NCBI RefSeq assembly: GCF_002362255.1
Contig: NZ_LPVV01000012.1
Span: forward strand, 1-64,000
From: Microbacterium sp. SZ1
GTDB lineage: Bacteria > Actinomycetota > Actinomycetes > Actinomycetales > Microbacteriaceae
Direction: 5' to 3'
DNA: 64,000 nucleotides
Both the position numbers and the translations under genes were made by a program. Below, one piece after another: positions 49,335-57,776 of this stretch. Within the stretch, counting starts at the first letter, position 1; each line of letters starts with the position of its first letter. The notes below the pieces were generated by a model, which worked only from the letters and a program-made list of their open reading frames with translations, did no database searches and was not told the origin of the DNA.

Positions 49335-50189
49335 TCAGTCAGCCGGGCAGACGCCCTTCTCGAGCAGAGTCGGATCGGTCGCGATGCCGCCGTCGACGTC
49401 CACGTCGATGACCGCTTCGCTGCCGTCGATCTCGAGACCGGTGAGCGTGAGGCCCGCGGGGAGCTGATCCGCGATGCAGATGCGCTGAGTCCGCGTGAGG
49501 TCGGCTCCGAGGGAACCCAGGGACGAGCCGACCTGGTCGGCGTCGACCTTCAGCCCGCCGACCGACAGGCCGACGGGAGTCAGCTCGAGATCTCCCTCGG
49601 CCACCCCCGGCGTCACGGTGAGCGAGACCGGGATCGCGACGCCCAGCACGGTGACGGACCCGGCCACGGTCGCGTTCGGCGCGTCGAGGGTGACCGTGTC
49701 GACAGGCAGGTCGGTGCGCCCGATCAGCGCCGTGAACTGTGACTCGTCGATGCGGATGGTCCCCTCGGCGCCGGCGAGGTCGCCACCGCGCAGCGGCACG
49801 CCCGAGGCCGTGACGTCTGCCGCACCCGTGATGCCCTCGAGCGTGACCGAGTCGGTCGACAGGTGCAGGGCGTCGAGGCGCCCGCCGATCAGCTGCGGGA
49901 GCAGGATGCCGTCGGCCTCGACGTCGAGCTGCTGGTCGGCGGGGAGATCGAGCTGCTCGATCACGATGGAGCGCACCACGCCCGGAAGGATGGCGCGGGT
50001 CAGGAGCTCGGCCGCGACGGCGAGCAGAGCGAGCACGACGACCATGATGAGCAGCACCCACGGCCAGCGGCGACGTCGGCGGCGCGGTGCGGCGACCGCA
50101 TCCGTCCCGTCCGTTCGACCGGGGATCACGAGCGTCGGATGCTGCGCATCGGGGTCCGGGTACGGCAGGGTGCGGTTGTCGTCGCTCAT
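49335..50189 (-). CDS. DUF2993 domain membrane-anchored protein
   Basis: 284-residue protein. A polar N-terminal 45 residues and RRRRRRWPWVLLIMVVVLALLAVAAE give a single signal-anchor helix. The outside part matches the DUF2993 pattern of mycobacterial and corynebacterial proteins of unknown function (LPGVVRSIVIEQLDLPADQQLDVE, and repeated Asp/Gly-rich strands with LTLTGLEIDGS). It probably forms a lipid-binding-like beta fold, but this is inference. CAGGAT lies six bases before the ATG. It follows argS by 39 bases on the same strand. Confidence 0.8.
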   Translation of the reverse strand: MSDDNRTLPYPDPDAQHPTLVIPGRTDGTDAVAAPRRRRRRWPWVLLIMVVVLALLAVAAELLTRAILPGVVRSIVIEQLDLPADQQLDVEADGILLPQLIGGRLDALHLSTDSVTLEGITGAADVTASGVPLRGGDLAGAEGTIRIDESQFTALIGRTDLPVDTVTLDAPNATVAGSVTVLGVAIPVSLTVTPGVAEGDLELTPVGLSVGGLKVDADQVGSSLGSLGADLTRTQRICIADQLPAGLTLTGLEIDGSEAVIDVDVDGGIATDPTLLEKGVCPAD

Positions 50190-50228
50190 GGACTCATCCT
50201 GTCGCATCCGGCGCGGTGCCGGAGAGCG

Positions 50229-51893
50229 TCACATGCGCTCCGGCGCGGAGACGCCGAGCAGGTGGAGACCGTTGCGGAGCACCTGCCCGGTCGCATCGTT
50301 GAGCCAGAGACGAGTGCGGTGCACGTTCTCGATCGGCGCGTCGCCGAGCGGGATCACGCGGCAGTTGTCGTACCAGCGGTGGTAGAGGCCGGCGAGCTCC
50401 TCGAGGTAGCGCGCGACGCGGTGCGGTTCGCGCACCTCGGCGGCGAACGCCACGATGCGGGGGAACTCCTGCAGCGCGCCGAGCAGAGCCGCCTCCGTCT
50501 CGTGCGTCAGGGTCTCCGGCGCGAACTCGGAGCGGTCGACCCCGGAGTCGGCTGCATTGCGACCGACGTTGTGGGTGCGCGCATGCGCGTACTGCACGTA
50601 GAAAACCGGGTTGTCGTTGCTGCGCTTCTGCAGCAGCTCGGGGTCGAGGGCGAGCGGCGAGTCGGCCGGCGAACGCTCGAGCGAATAGCGCAGGGCATCC
50701 GTCCCGAGCCATTCGCGCAGGTCGTCCATCTCGATGATGTTGCCGGCGCGCTTGCTGAGGCGGGCGCCGCCGATCGAGACGAGCTGGCCGATGAGCACCT
50801 CGACGTTCTTCTCGGGGTCCTCCCCCGCCGCGCCGGCGATCGCCTTGAGGCGGTGCACGTAGCCGTGGTGGTCGGCGCCGAGGAGATACAGCTTGTACTC
50901 GAAACCGCGGTCGCCCTTGTCGAGGTAGTACGCCGCGTCCGCGGCGAAGTAGGTGTACTCGCCGTTGGAGCGGCGGATCACGCGATCCTTGTCGTCACCG
51001 AAGTCGGTGGTGCGCACCCAGACGGCGCCGTCCTCGTCGAAGACATGCCCCTGCTCGCGCAGACGGTCGACGGCCCGGTCGACGAGGCTGACGCCGCTCG
51101 CATCCTTCGCGTGCAGGCGGCGCTCGGAGAACCAGACGTCGAACTCGACGTTGAACTTCGCGAGCGACTCCTTCTGCTCGGCGAGCTGGAACTCGTAGGC
51201 GAGCTCACGCGTCACGAGCACCTGCTCGTCCTCCGCCAGCTCGAGCAGGTCGGGACGCGCTGCCAGCACGCGCGTGGCGAGGTCGCCGATGTAGCTCCCG
51301 GCGTATCCGCCCTCGGGGGCCGGCTCGCCCTTCGCGGCGGCGAGCACGGAATGCGCGAACCGCTCCATCTGCACGCCGGCGTCGTTGATGTAGTACTCGC
51401 GAGCGACCGTCGCGCCCGAGGCCTCCAGCACGCGCGCGATCGCGTCGCCGAGCGCCGCCCAGCGCGTGTGCCCGATGTGGAGAGGGCCGGTGGGGTTCGC
51501 ACTGACGAACTCGATGTTGATGCTCTGCCCCGCCTGCGAGTCGTTCGAACCGTAGGCGTCGCCCGCCTCGACGATGACCTTGGCGAGAGCGCCGGCCGCA
51601 GCGGCTCCGAGGCGGATGTTGATGAACCCTGGCCCGGCGACCTCGGCGCTGTCGACGCCCTCGACGCCGCCCAGCCCGTCGGCGATCTGCTGAGCGAGCT
51701 CGCGCGGGTTCGTGCCCAGCTGTTTGGCGAGGCGCATCGCGATGTTGGAGGCCCAGTCGCCGTGCTCGCGGTTGCGCGGGCGCTCGAAGACGATGTCGGC
51801 GGCGGAGACCGGGAGCGGCTCGCCCGGGCGTCGTTCCTCGGCGATCGGAGCGAGGACGGCGAGGAGGGCTTCGGCGAGCATTTCAGGAGTCAT
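50229..51893 (-). CDS. argS: Arginyl-tRNA synthetase
   Basis: 554-residue class I synthetase charging tRNA-Arg. The N-terminal Add-1 domain is followed by SANPTGPLHIGHTRWAALGD, containing HIGH (about residues 135-138). The KMSKS-equivalent reads ARLSKRAGN near 365, the usual divergent form for ArgRS. The C-terminal DALR anticodon-binding domain starts around FYVQYAHARTHN and ends with a conserved Met. ATG at 51893. Divergent from the SGNH hydrolase gene, whose start is only 70 bases away. A tRNA-Arg gene lies 0.9 kb downstream of that start. Confidence 0.97.
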   Translation of the reverse strand: MTPEMLAEALLAVLAPIAEERRPGEPLPVSAADIVFERPRNREHGDWASNIAMRLAKQLGTNPRELAQQIADGLGGVEGVDSAEVAGPGFINIRLGAAAAGALAKVIVEAGDAYGSNDSQAGQSINIEFVSANPTGPLHIGHTRWAALGDAIARVLEASGATVAREYYINDAGVQMERFAHSVLAAAKGEPAPEGGYAGSYIGDLATRVLAARPDLLELAEDEQVLVTRELAYEFQLAEQKESLAKFNVEFDVWFSERRLHAKDASGVSLVDRAVDRLREQGHVFDEDGAVWVRTTDFGDDKDRVIRRSNGEYTYFAADAAYYLDKGDRGFEYKLYLLGADHHGYVHRLKAIAGAAGEDPEKNVEVLIGQLVSIGGARLSKRAGNIIEMDDLREWLGTDALRYSLERSPADSPLALDPELLQKRSNDNPVFYVQYAHARTHNVGRNAADSGVDRSEFAPETLTHETEAALLGALQEFPRIVAFAAEVREPHRVARYLEELAGLYHRWYDNCRVIPLGDAPIENVHRTRLWLNDATGQVLRNGLHLLGVSAPERM

Positions 51894-51951
51894 AGACGTC
51901 CCAGTTTACGGCGCGTCGCAGCGTCGAATTTGCGCTGGCGGGAACCTGATC

Positions 51952-51957
51952 TACAGT
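51952..51957 (+). promoter_or_regulatory. -10 box of the SGNH hydrolase gene (leaderless)
   Basis: TACAGT, then CATGCC and the ATG at 51964. Confidence 0.55.
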
Positions 51958-51963
51958 CATGCC

Positions 51964-52770
51964 ATGCACCCCGCCTCCGCCCGTCGCCGCCTGCCCCTCG
52001 CAGGGGTCGTCATCGCCGTGATCCTGGCGGTCGCGGCGGTCGCTCTCGGCGTGTGGCGGCCGTGGACAGGGACCCCCTCGACCGAGCCCGTCGGCGCCGC
52101 CGCAGCGGGCGACGACGTCGTCGCGATCGCCCCCGCTCCGCTCGCGCTGCCCGAGCACCCGACCGTGCTCGTCTTCGGGGATTCCTGGACGTACGGCTCT
52201 GCCGCGAACGTCCCCACCGAGGGCTACGCGTACGTGCTCGCCGAGCTTCTCGACGGCGAGACCATCGTCAACGGCGTGCGCGGGAGCGGCTACCTCAAGC
52301 CCGGACTCGACGGACCGGCCTTCGGCGAGCGCATCGCCGCCCTCGATCCCGCGCTCGACCCCGACCTCATCATCCTGCAGGGATCGATCAACGACCGCGA
52401 GCAGGGCGCAGCCGGATACCGGGATGCCGTGAACGCGGCCTGGGACGCGATGGCGGCGAAGTACCCGACGGCGACCATCGTGATCCTCGGCCCCGCTCCG
52501 CACGAGCTGCCCGTCCGCGCCGGCACCGCGCGCATCGACGCCGACCTGTCGGAGCTCGCCGCCGCACGCGGCTGGTGGTACATCTCCCCCATCGCGCAGA
52601 ACTGGATCAGCGACCAGAACTACCTCTCCGTCATCGACGTCGAGATCGGGCGCAAGCATCCGTCCACCGACGGGCACCGCTACCTCGCTGAGAAGGTGGC
52701 TGCGGCGCTGGCCGAACTCGGCGACGCGCCCGTGACGGAGGCCGGGTCGGAACCCACCGCCGACCAGTGA
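51964..52770 (+). CDS. Membrane-anchored SGNH/GDSL hydrolase
   Basis: 268-residue protein. A basic start (ASARRRLP) and hydrophobic LAGVVIAVILAVAAVALGVW give an N-terminal signal anchor. The SGNH fold follows: block I VLVFGDSWTYG with the nucleophile Ser, block II Gly in RGSGYLKPG, block III LQGSINDREQ with Asn, and block V STDGHRYLAEKV with the Asp-x-x-His pair. Such enzymes are esterases, lipases or carbohydrate deacetylases acting outside the cytoplasm; the substrate cannot be told here. Followed by tRNA-Arg. Confidence 0.85.
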   Translation: MHPASARRRLPLAGVVIAVILAVAAVALGVWRPWTGTPSTEPVGAAAAGDDVVAIAPAPLALPEHPTVLVFGDSWTYGSAANVPTEGYAYVLAELLDGETIVNGVRGSGYLKPGLDGPAFGERIAALDPALDPDLIILQGSINDREQGAAGYRDAVNAAWDAMAAKYPTATIVILGPAPHELPVRAGTARIDADLSELAAARGWWYISPIAQNWISDQNYLSVIDVEIGRKHPSTDGHRYLAEKVAAALAELGDAPVTEAGSEPTADQ

Positions 52771-52786
52771 TATCGTCGTTCGGTAC

Positions 52787-52859
52787 GCCTCCGTAGCTCA
52801 GTGGATAGAGCGCCGGTTTCCGGTACCGTAGGTCGCAGGTTCGACTCCTGTCGGGGGCA
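52787..52859 (+). tRNA. tRNA-Arg (anticodon CCG)
   Basis: A 73-base cloverleaf: acceptor GCCTCCG with CGGGGGC, D-arm GCTC-AGTGGATA-GAGC, anticodon loop TTCCGGT with CCG at 52820-52822 (reads CGG), and T-arm GCAGG-TTCGACT-CCTGT. One anticodon-stem pair (27-43) is a C-T mismatch and two stem pairs are G-T wobbles. CCA is not encoded. A strong terminator lies 12 bases downstream. Confidence 0.93.
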
Positions 52860-52870
52860 CGGAATCATGC

Positions 52871-52906
52871 AGAAGACCCCGCCCTCGTGGCGGGGTCTTC
52901 TGCTTT
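52871..52906 (+). terminator. Terminator of the SGNH/tRNA-Arg unit
   Basis: AGAAGACCCCGCC (52871-52883) pairs perfectly with GGCGGGGTCTTCT (52889-52901) around CTCGT, followed by GCTTT. The 13-bp stem is the strongest in the window. Confidence 0.9.
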
Positions 52907-53079
52907 CCCTGGGCGACGGTCCTCCTCCCGGGATCAACCGTGGACTCTGTCTCCGCTGAATTGCTCACACCGTATGAGGGCCGCGGATTGTCCCAGGCAT
53001 CCGACGATGTGTGAACCCCCTCGGCGCGCGCTCCCCGACCGCGTGGACTGGCGTCTCGCGACGACCTCGAGGAGACGGC

Positions 53080-54165
53080 ATGGGAACGCATTCGCGGAAG
53101 CGACGCAGGAACGCGGATCGGCACGCGCGGCGTCCGCTCGCGCAGCAGGTGGTCGTCATCACCGGTGGTGGCCGCGGGATCGGGCGCGCCACCGCGCTTC
53201 GGCTCGCGAAGGCCGGCGCGACCGTCGTCGTCCTCGGCCGCGGCGAAGCGCGACTCACCGAGACCGTCGAACTCATCTCCGCGAGCGGCGGAACCGCCCG
53301 GCACATCGTGTGCGACGTGTCGGATGCCGCCGCGGTCCAGGCGGCATCCGATCAGGCCGAGGCCTGGTTCGGACGCATCGACACCTGGGTCAACAACGCC
53401 GGAGTGCTGCTCTACGGCCGGTTCGAGGAGACCACTCCCGACGAGTTCCGCCGCATCATGGAGATCGACTACCTGGGTCAGATCCATGGCGCGCAGGCCG
53501 CGCTTCCGGCGCTCCGTCGAGCCGGCGGAGGCACGCTGATCAGTGTCTCCTCGGTCGAGGGGCGCACGACGTTGCCGTTGCACAGCGCCTATGCGGCGAG
53601 CAAGCGGGCCGTGGACGGCGCGATGCAGGGGCTCCGGCGGGAACTGATCGATCAGCGCGACCCGATCTCGGTGACGGTCGTCCGCCCTGCCGTGATCGAC
53701 ACGCCGCTGTATGCCAGCGCCGCCTCGCATCTGCGCCATCGCCCCGCAGGACCGCCGCCCTTCTACGGGTCGGAGGTGGTGGCGGCGTGCATCGCCTATG
53801 CGGCGGAGCATCCCGTCGACGAGATCTACGCGGGCGGAGGCGGCCGGATGCTCGCGCTGGCTCAGTCGGTCGCCCCCGGCCTGCTCGATGCGGTGTTCGG
53901 ACGATGGGGAGTGCGGATGATGCACACCCGCGAGGCGTCCTCTCCGCGACAGGGGAACCTCGCCGTCCCCGATCATCATGACGACCCGGGCGCGCTCCCC
54001 CGTCGCGGACGGCGCTGGAGCATCTATACCTGGCTCGTGCGGCATCCCCGTGCTCGCCGCCGGATGCTCACCCTCTCCGCCATCACCGTCGCCGCTCTGC
54101 TCGGGTCCGGAGCGGCGCGCAGCGCCCCCGCCGCCGACCCCCGCAGCAGAAAGGCAGACCGATGA
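53080..54165 (+). CDS. SDR family oxidoreductase with C-terminal membrane segment
   Basis: 361-residue short-chain dehydrogenase. The cofactor motif is VVVITGGGRGIGRATALRLA (about residues 25-44), followed by WVNNAGVLLYG, and the catalytic Ser in ISVSSVEG and YAASK. A non-standard C-terminal extension of about 100 residues, including RRMLTLSAITVAALLGSGAARS, looks like a membrane-associated tail. GAGGAG lies six bases before the ATG at 53080. First gene of a three-gene run with tight overlaps; substrate unknown. Confidence 0.85.
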   Translation: MGTHSRKRRRNADRHARRPLAQQVVVITGGGRGIGRATALRLAKAGATVVVLGRGEARLTETVELISASGGTARHIVCDVSDAAAVQAASDQAEAWFGRIDTWVNNAGVLLYGRFEETTPDEFRRIMEIDYLGQIHGAQAALPALRRAGGGTLISVSSVEGRTTLPLHSAYAASKRAVDGAMQGLRRELIDQRDPISVTVVRPAVIDTPLYASAASHLRHRPAGPPPFYGSEVVAACIAYAAEHPVDEIYAGGGGRMLALAQSVAPGLLDAVFGRWGVRMMHTREASSPRQGNLAVPDHHDDPGALPRRGRRWSIYTWLVRHPRARRRMLTLSAITVAALLGSGAARSAPAADPRSRKADR

Positions 54166-55310
54166 AAGCCATGACCTACCGCGGACCGTACAAGATCCGC
54201 GTCGACGAGAAGCCGGAACCGCGCATCCAGCATCCGAACGACGCGATCGTCCGCGTCACTCGTGCCGCGGTGTGCGGCTCCGATCTCCATCTGTTCCACG
54301 GCATGATGCCCGACACCCGCATCGGTCACACGTTCGGCCACGAGATCGTGGGGATCGTCGAGGAGGTGGGATCGTCGGTCGAGACGCTGAAGCGCGGCGA
54401 TCGCGTGATGGTGCCGTTCAACATCTACTGCGGTTCGTGCTTCTTCTGCAGCCGCGGCCTCTTCTCGAACTGCCACAACGTCAACCCGAACGCCACGGCC
54501 GTGGGCGGCATCTACGGCTACTCGCACACCACCGGCGGATACGACGGCGGTCAGGCCGAGTTCGTGCGCGTCCCGTTCGCCGACGTCGGACCATCGGTCA
54601 TCCCCGACTGGCTCAGCTCGGAAGACGCCCTCATGCTCACCGACGCGTTCTCGACGGGCTACTTCGGCGCGCAGCTCGGCGACATCGCCGCCGGAGACTC
54701 CGTCGTCGTGTTCGGCGCCGGACCCGTCGGTCTCGCCGCCGCCCGGTCGGCATGGTTCCTCGGTGCGGGGCGAGTCATCGTCGTCGACCACATCGACTAC
54801 CGGTTGGAGAAGGCGCGCACTTTCGCCTTCGCCGAGACGATCCACCTGTCGGAGGTCGCCGACATCGTGCTCGCGCTCAAGAAGGCGACGGGATATCTGG
54901 GAGCGGACGTGGTCATCGACGCGGTCGGCGCCGAGTCCGACGGCAGCGTCATGCAGCACGTCACAGGCGCGAAGCTCAAGATGCAGGGCGGATCTCCGGT
55001 CGCGGTGAACTGGGCCATCGACTCGGCACGCAAGGGCGGCACGGTCTCGGTGATCGGCGCGTACGGTCCGCTGGGTTCCGCCGTGCGACTCGGCGACGTC
55101 GTCAACAAGGGACTCACCCTGCGCGCGAATCAGGCTCCCGTCAAGCGTCAGTGGCCGCGGCTGCTCGAGCACATCCAGCAGGGTCTCGTCTCGCCGAGCG
55201 AACTCCTCACGCACCGTTTCCCCCTCGAGCACGTCGCCGAGGCGTATCACGTGTTCTCGTCCAAGCTCGACGACTGCATCAAACCGCTCATCGTCGTCGG
55301 AGAGGAATGA
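54162..55310 (+). CDS. Zinc-dependent alcohol dehydrogenase (MDR), FDH/GSNOR-like
   Basis: 382-residue medium-chain dehydrogenase. Catalytic zinc ligands: RAAVCGSDLHLFHG (Cys about residue 38) and HTFGHEIVGIVEEVG. Structural zinc cysteines are in YCGSCFFCSRGLFSNC. The cofactor fold has VFGAGPVGLAAARSAWFLGAGRVIVVD. The overall shape matches the glutathione-independent formaldehyde-dehydrogenase-like group (TDAFSTGYFGAQLG), whose true substrates are varied. Its ATG overlaps the SDR stop by four bases, so the two enzymes are probably made together; the third gene again overlaps. Confidence 0.9.
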   Translation: MKAMTYRGPYKIRVDEKPEPRIQHPNDAIVRVTRAAVCGSDLHLFHGMMPDTRIGHTFGHEIVGIVEEVGSSVETLKRGDRVMVPFNIYCGSCFFCSRGLFSNCHNVNPNATAVGGIYGYSHTTGGYDGGQAEFVRVPFADVGPSVIPDWLSSEDALMLTDAFSTGYFGAQLGDIAAGDSVVVFGAGPVGLAAARSAWFLGAGRVIVVDHIDYRLEKARTFAFAETIHLSEVADIVLALKKATGYLGADVVIDAVGAESDGSVMQHVTGAKLKMQGGSPVAVNWAIDSARKGGTVSVIGAYGPLGSAVRLGDVVNKGLTLRANQAPVKRQWPRLLEHIQQGLVSPSELLTHRFPLEHVAEAYHVFSSKLDDCIKPLIVVGEE

Positions 55311-55312
55311 TC

Positions 55313-55876
55313 ATGCCCTACGAAGCATCCCGCCCCGTGGCCATCCCGTCCGAAGAGGAGCTGCGCGCGCGCATCCCCGGCTGGGGCACCGACCTCGCGC
55401 CCGAGCACCGCCGCACCTGGCAGGAGCGCGATGACATCGGCGACACCGGTGCGCATTGGACCTTCCCCGACCGGCAGGGCGACGACCCTCGACGAGAGCG
55501 CTCGATCGAGCACGGCATGCTGCCGCCGGTCTACGGCACGGCTCAGCCCCTGCATGGACTCGCCGGCGCGATCCGCCGAGTCGCGTACGACCGGCTCAGC
55601 GAGACGAAGAACACCCGATGGATGCTGCTCGTGCTCGGCGATCGGGTCGATGCCGTCACGGCCCACCTCCGGTCCTTCGCCTCGCGGCACCCGGACGATC
55701 CGGTGACGCAGACGGGGGTCACCGCCGAACCCGGGCATCACCCCGTGCGCTCGCGGTTCGGGCGCGGACGCCTCGACCTCCGGCATACCTGGATGGATCC
55801 GATCCTCGTCGTCGGCCCGTGGATCGCTGCGGCAGCGCTGACGTTCTCCGTCATCCGTCGCCTGTTCAGACGCTGA
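55313..55876 (+). CDS. Hypothetical protein, third gene of the SDR-ADH operon
   Basis: 187-residue protein I do not recognise. The first 60 residues are polar with charged Arg/Glu clusters (PSEEELRARIPGWG, HRRTWQERDDIGDTGAHWTFP). The middle has a compact LDRSDRV-like alpha/beta stretch (MLLVLGDRVDAVTAHLRSF). A single C-terminal helix DPILVVGPWIAAAALTFSVIRRLFRR may anchor it to the membrane. The ADH stop overlaps an ATG at 55307; the ATG at 55313 was chosen because GGAGAGGA is better placed before it. Occurrence in the same run suggests a shared pathway with the two dehydrogenases, but no function is inferred. Confidence 0.6.
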   Translation: MPYEASRPVAIPSEEELRARIPGWGTDLAPEHRRTWQERDDIGDTGAHWTFPDRQGDDPRRERSIEHGMLPPVYGTAQPLHGLAGAIRRVAYDRLSETKNTRWMLLVLGDRVDAVTAHLRSFASRHPDDPVTQTGVTAEPGHHPVRSRFGRGRLDLRHTWMDPILVVGPWIAAAALTFSVIRRLFRR

Positions 55877-55897
55877 GCGGGCCCTCGTCCTCCGACT

Positions 55898-57697
55898 TCA
55901 GCCGCGAGGGCGGTGAGCTCGACGCGCGAGGGCGTCGGCCGCCCGCACGAGCGCGAGGTGCGAGAACGCCTGGGGCGTGTTGCCGAGCTGGCGCCCTGCG
56001 GCCGCGTCATACTCCTCCGACAGCATCCCCACGTCGTTCGCGAGTCCGCACAGCCGCTGCATGAGCGTCTCCGCCTCGTCGATCCGCCCCGTGCACGCGT
56101 ACTGCTCGACCAGCCAGAACGAGCAGGCGAGGAACGCTCCCTCGGTGCCGGAGAGACCGTCGATCCCGGTGGTGGTCCGGTAGCGGTGCACGAGTCCGTC
56201 GTGCATGAGCGTCTGCTCGATGCGCGTGACGGTCGCGCGCATGCGAGGGTCGTCCGGCGCGCAGAAACCCACCTGCGGAAGGAGCAGCAGCGAGGCGTCG
56301 ACCTCGTCGGTCTCGTAGTGCTGGACGAAGTGTCCGCTCACGACACCGCGGGTCTCGATCTCGTCGCGCATGCGGTCGCGCAGCTCGCGCCACCTCTCGA
56401 CGGGGCCGTCGAGCCCGTCGTCCTCGACCGCGCGGACCGCTCGGTCGAAAGCCGCCCAGATCATGACCCGCGAGTGGGTGAAGAAACGCGGCTCACCCCT
56501 GATCTCCCACAGTCCCTGGTCCCGACGCTCGATCTGCTCCGAGGCGAAGCGCAGCAGCTGGCGTTCGAGCGCCCACGAGAACGACGATTCGGGAACGCCG
56601 GCGGCGCGCGCCGCCGACAGCGTCACGATCACCTCGCCCACGACATCCGCCTGGTACTGGGTGGACGCGCCGTTGCCGAGACGCACGGGGCGCGACCCCT
56701 CGAAGCCCGGCAGGTGGTCGAGCTCACGCTCGGTGATGTCGCGCTCGCCCGCCGGCCCGTACATGATCTGCAGGTCGCCCGGGTCTCCGGCCACCGCCCG
56801 CAGCAGCCAGGTGCGCCACGCGTCGGCCAGGTGCAGGAACCCGTGACCGACGAGCGCCTCGAGCGTCAGCGCCGCGTCGCGCAGCCACACGTAGCGGTAG
56901 TCCCAGTTGCGCTCGCCGCCGATCTCCTCGGGGAGTCCCATCGTCGCCGCAGCCGCGATGCCGCCGGTCTCGTGGTTCGACAGCGCGCGGAGGATCAGCA
57001 GCGACCGCACGACCTCGTCGCGGTGCGGGCCGTCGTGGGTGATCTGCCCCGCCCACTCCCGCCACCACGCCGTCGTCTCCGCGTGCGCACGCTCGACGTC
57101 GAGCGGCGTCGGCACCCCTCGGTACGAGGGGAACCACGTGAGCTGGACGTCGCGCGTCTCGCCCGCCCGCACCACGACCTCGCCGCGGTGCTCGTGGTCG
57201 ACCGAGGCGAGCGCGGCTCCGCGCAGCGCCACCGCGTCCGGCCCCGCCATCGCCACGAGGCAGGGAGCGTCGGGGGTACCGGTCTGCCGCAGCCACGGCA
57301 TCGCCCTCGCGTAGTCGAACCTCAGCGTCAGGTGCTGCGTGAACGACATCTCCCCCGCGATGCCCACCACACGGCGCACGAGATCGGTGCGCAGGATCTC
57401 CGTTTCGGGATCGGGCCCGACCGGCATGAAGTCGTGCACCTCGGCGACGGCGTCTCCGCTCTGCCAGCGCGTCACGAGGACGAACGTGTCCCCGTCATAG
57501 TGTCGGCTGCTGACGGCATCCGCGTCCGTCGGGCGCAGCTCCCACCGACCGTGCGTCTCGTCGCCGAGCAGCGCGGCGAACACGGAGGCCGAGTCGAGCC
57601 GGGGCAGACAGAGCCAATCGATGCTCCCGCCGCTCGAGACGAGGGCCGCCGTCCGACAGTTGCTGAGAAGGGCGTAGTCCTCGATCCGTTCCGGCAC
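55898..57697 (-). CDS. Glycoside hydrolase family 15 protein
   Basis: 599-residue protein of the GH15 group (glucoamylase/trehalase-like). The start is VPERIEDYALLSNCRTAALVSSGGSIDWLCLPRLDS, the standard actinobacterial opening, followed by a beta-sandwich domain and an alpha/alpha barrel. The catalytic acid is probably the Glu in RDITERELDHLPG (middle) and the base in MLSEEYDAAAGRQLGNTPQAFSH near the end. Related mycobacterial enzymes act on trehalose. No signal peptide, so cytoplasmic. GTG at 57697 is not preceded by a Shine-Dalgarno. Divergent from zwf across 79 bases. Confidence 0.9.
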   Translation of the reverse strand: MPERIEDYALLSNCRTAALVSSGGSIDWLCLPRLDSASVFAALLGDETHGRWELRPTDADAVSSRHYDGDTFVLVTRWQSGDAVAEVHDFMPVGPDPETEILRTDLVRRVVGIAGEMSFTQHLTLRFDYARAMPWLRQTGTPDAPCLVAMAGPDAVALRGAALASVDHEHRGEVVVRAGETRDVQLTWFPSYRGVPTPLDVERAHAETTAWWREWAGQITHDGPHRDEVVRSLLILRALSNHETGGIAAAATMGLPEEIGGERNWDYRYVWLRDAALTLEALVGHGFLHLADAWRTWLLRAVAGDPGDLQIMYGPAGERDITERELDHLPGFEGSRPVRLGNGASTQYQADVVGEVIVTLSAARAAGVPESSFSWALERQLLRFASEQIERRDQGLWEIRGEPRFFTHSRVMIWAAFDRAVRAVEDDGLDGPVERWRELRDRMRDEIETRGVVSGHFVQHYETDEVDASLLLLPQVGFCAPDDPRMRATVTRIEQTLMHDGLVHRYRTTTGIDGLSGTEGAFLACSFWLVEQYACTGRIDEAETLMQRLCGLANDVGMLSEEYDAAAGRQLGNTPQAFSHLALVRAADALARRAHRPRG

Positions 57698-57763
57698 GGA
57701 CCGTAGTGTGTCACGATTCCGGCTCCCGGGGCCACGGGGTGGCGCACGGACACAGCGGATGCA

Positions 57764-57769
57764 TACCCT
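57764..57769 (+). promoter_or_regulatory. -10 box of the zwf-like gene (leaderless, 7-base spacing)
   Basis: TACCCT, seven bases, then the ATG at 57777. It shares the 79-base divergent gap with the GH15 gene. Confidence 0.5.
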
Positions 57770-57776
57770 CGTCGGC

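Noticed and set aside
52787..53079. Integrated element at tRNA-Arg
   Set aside because: No integrase and no direct repeat of the tRNA 3' end seen downstream; the following genes match their surroundings.
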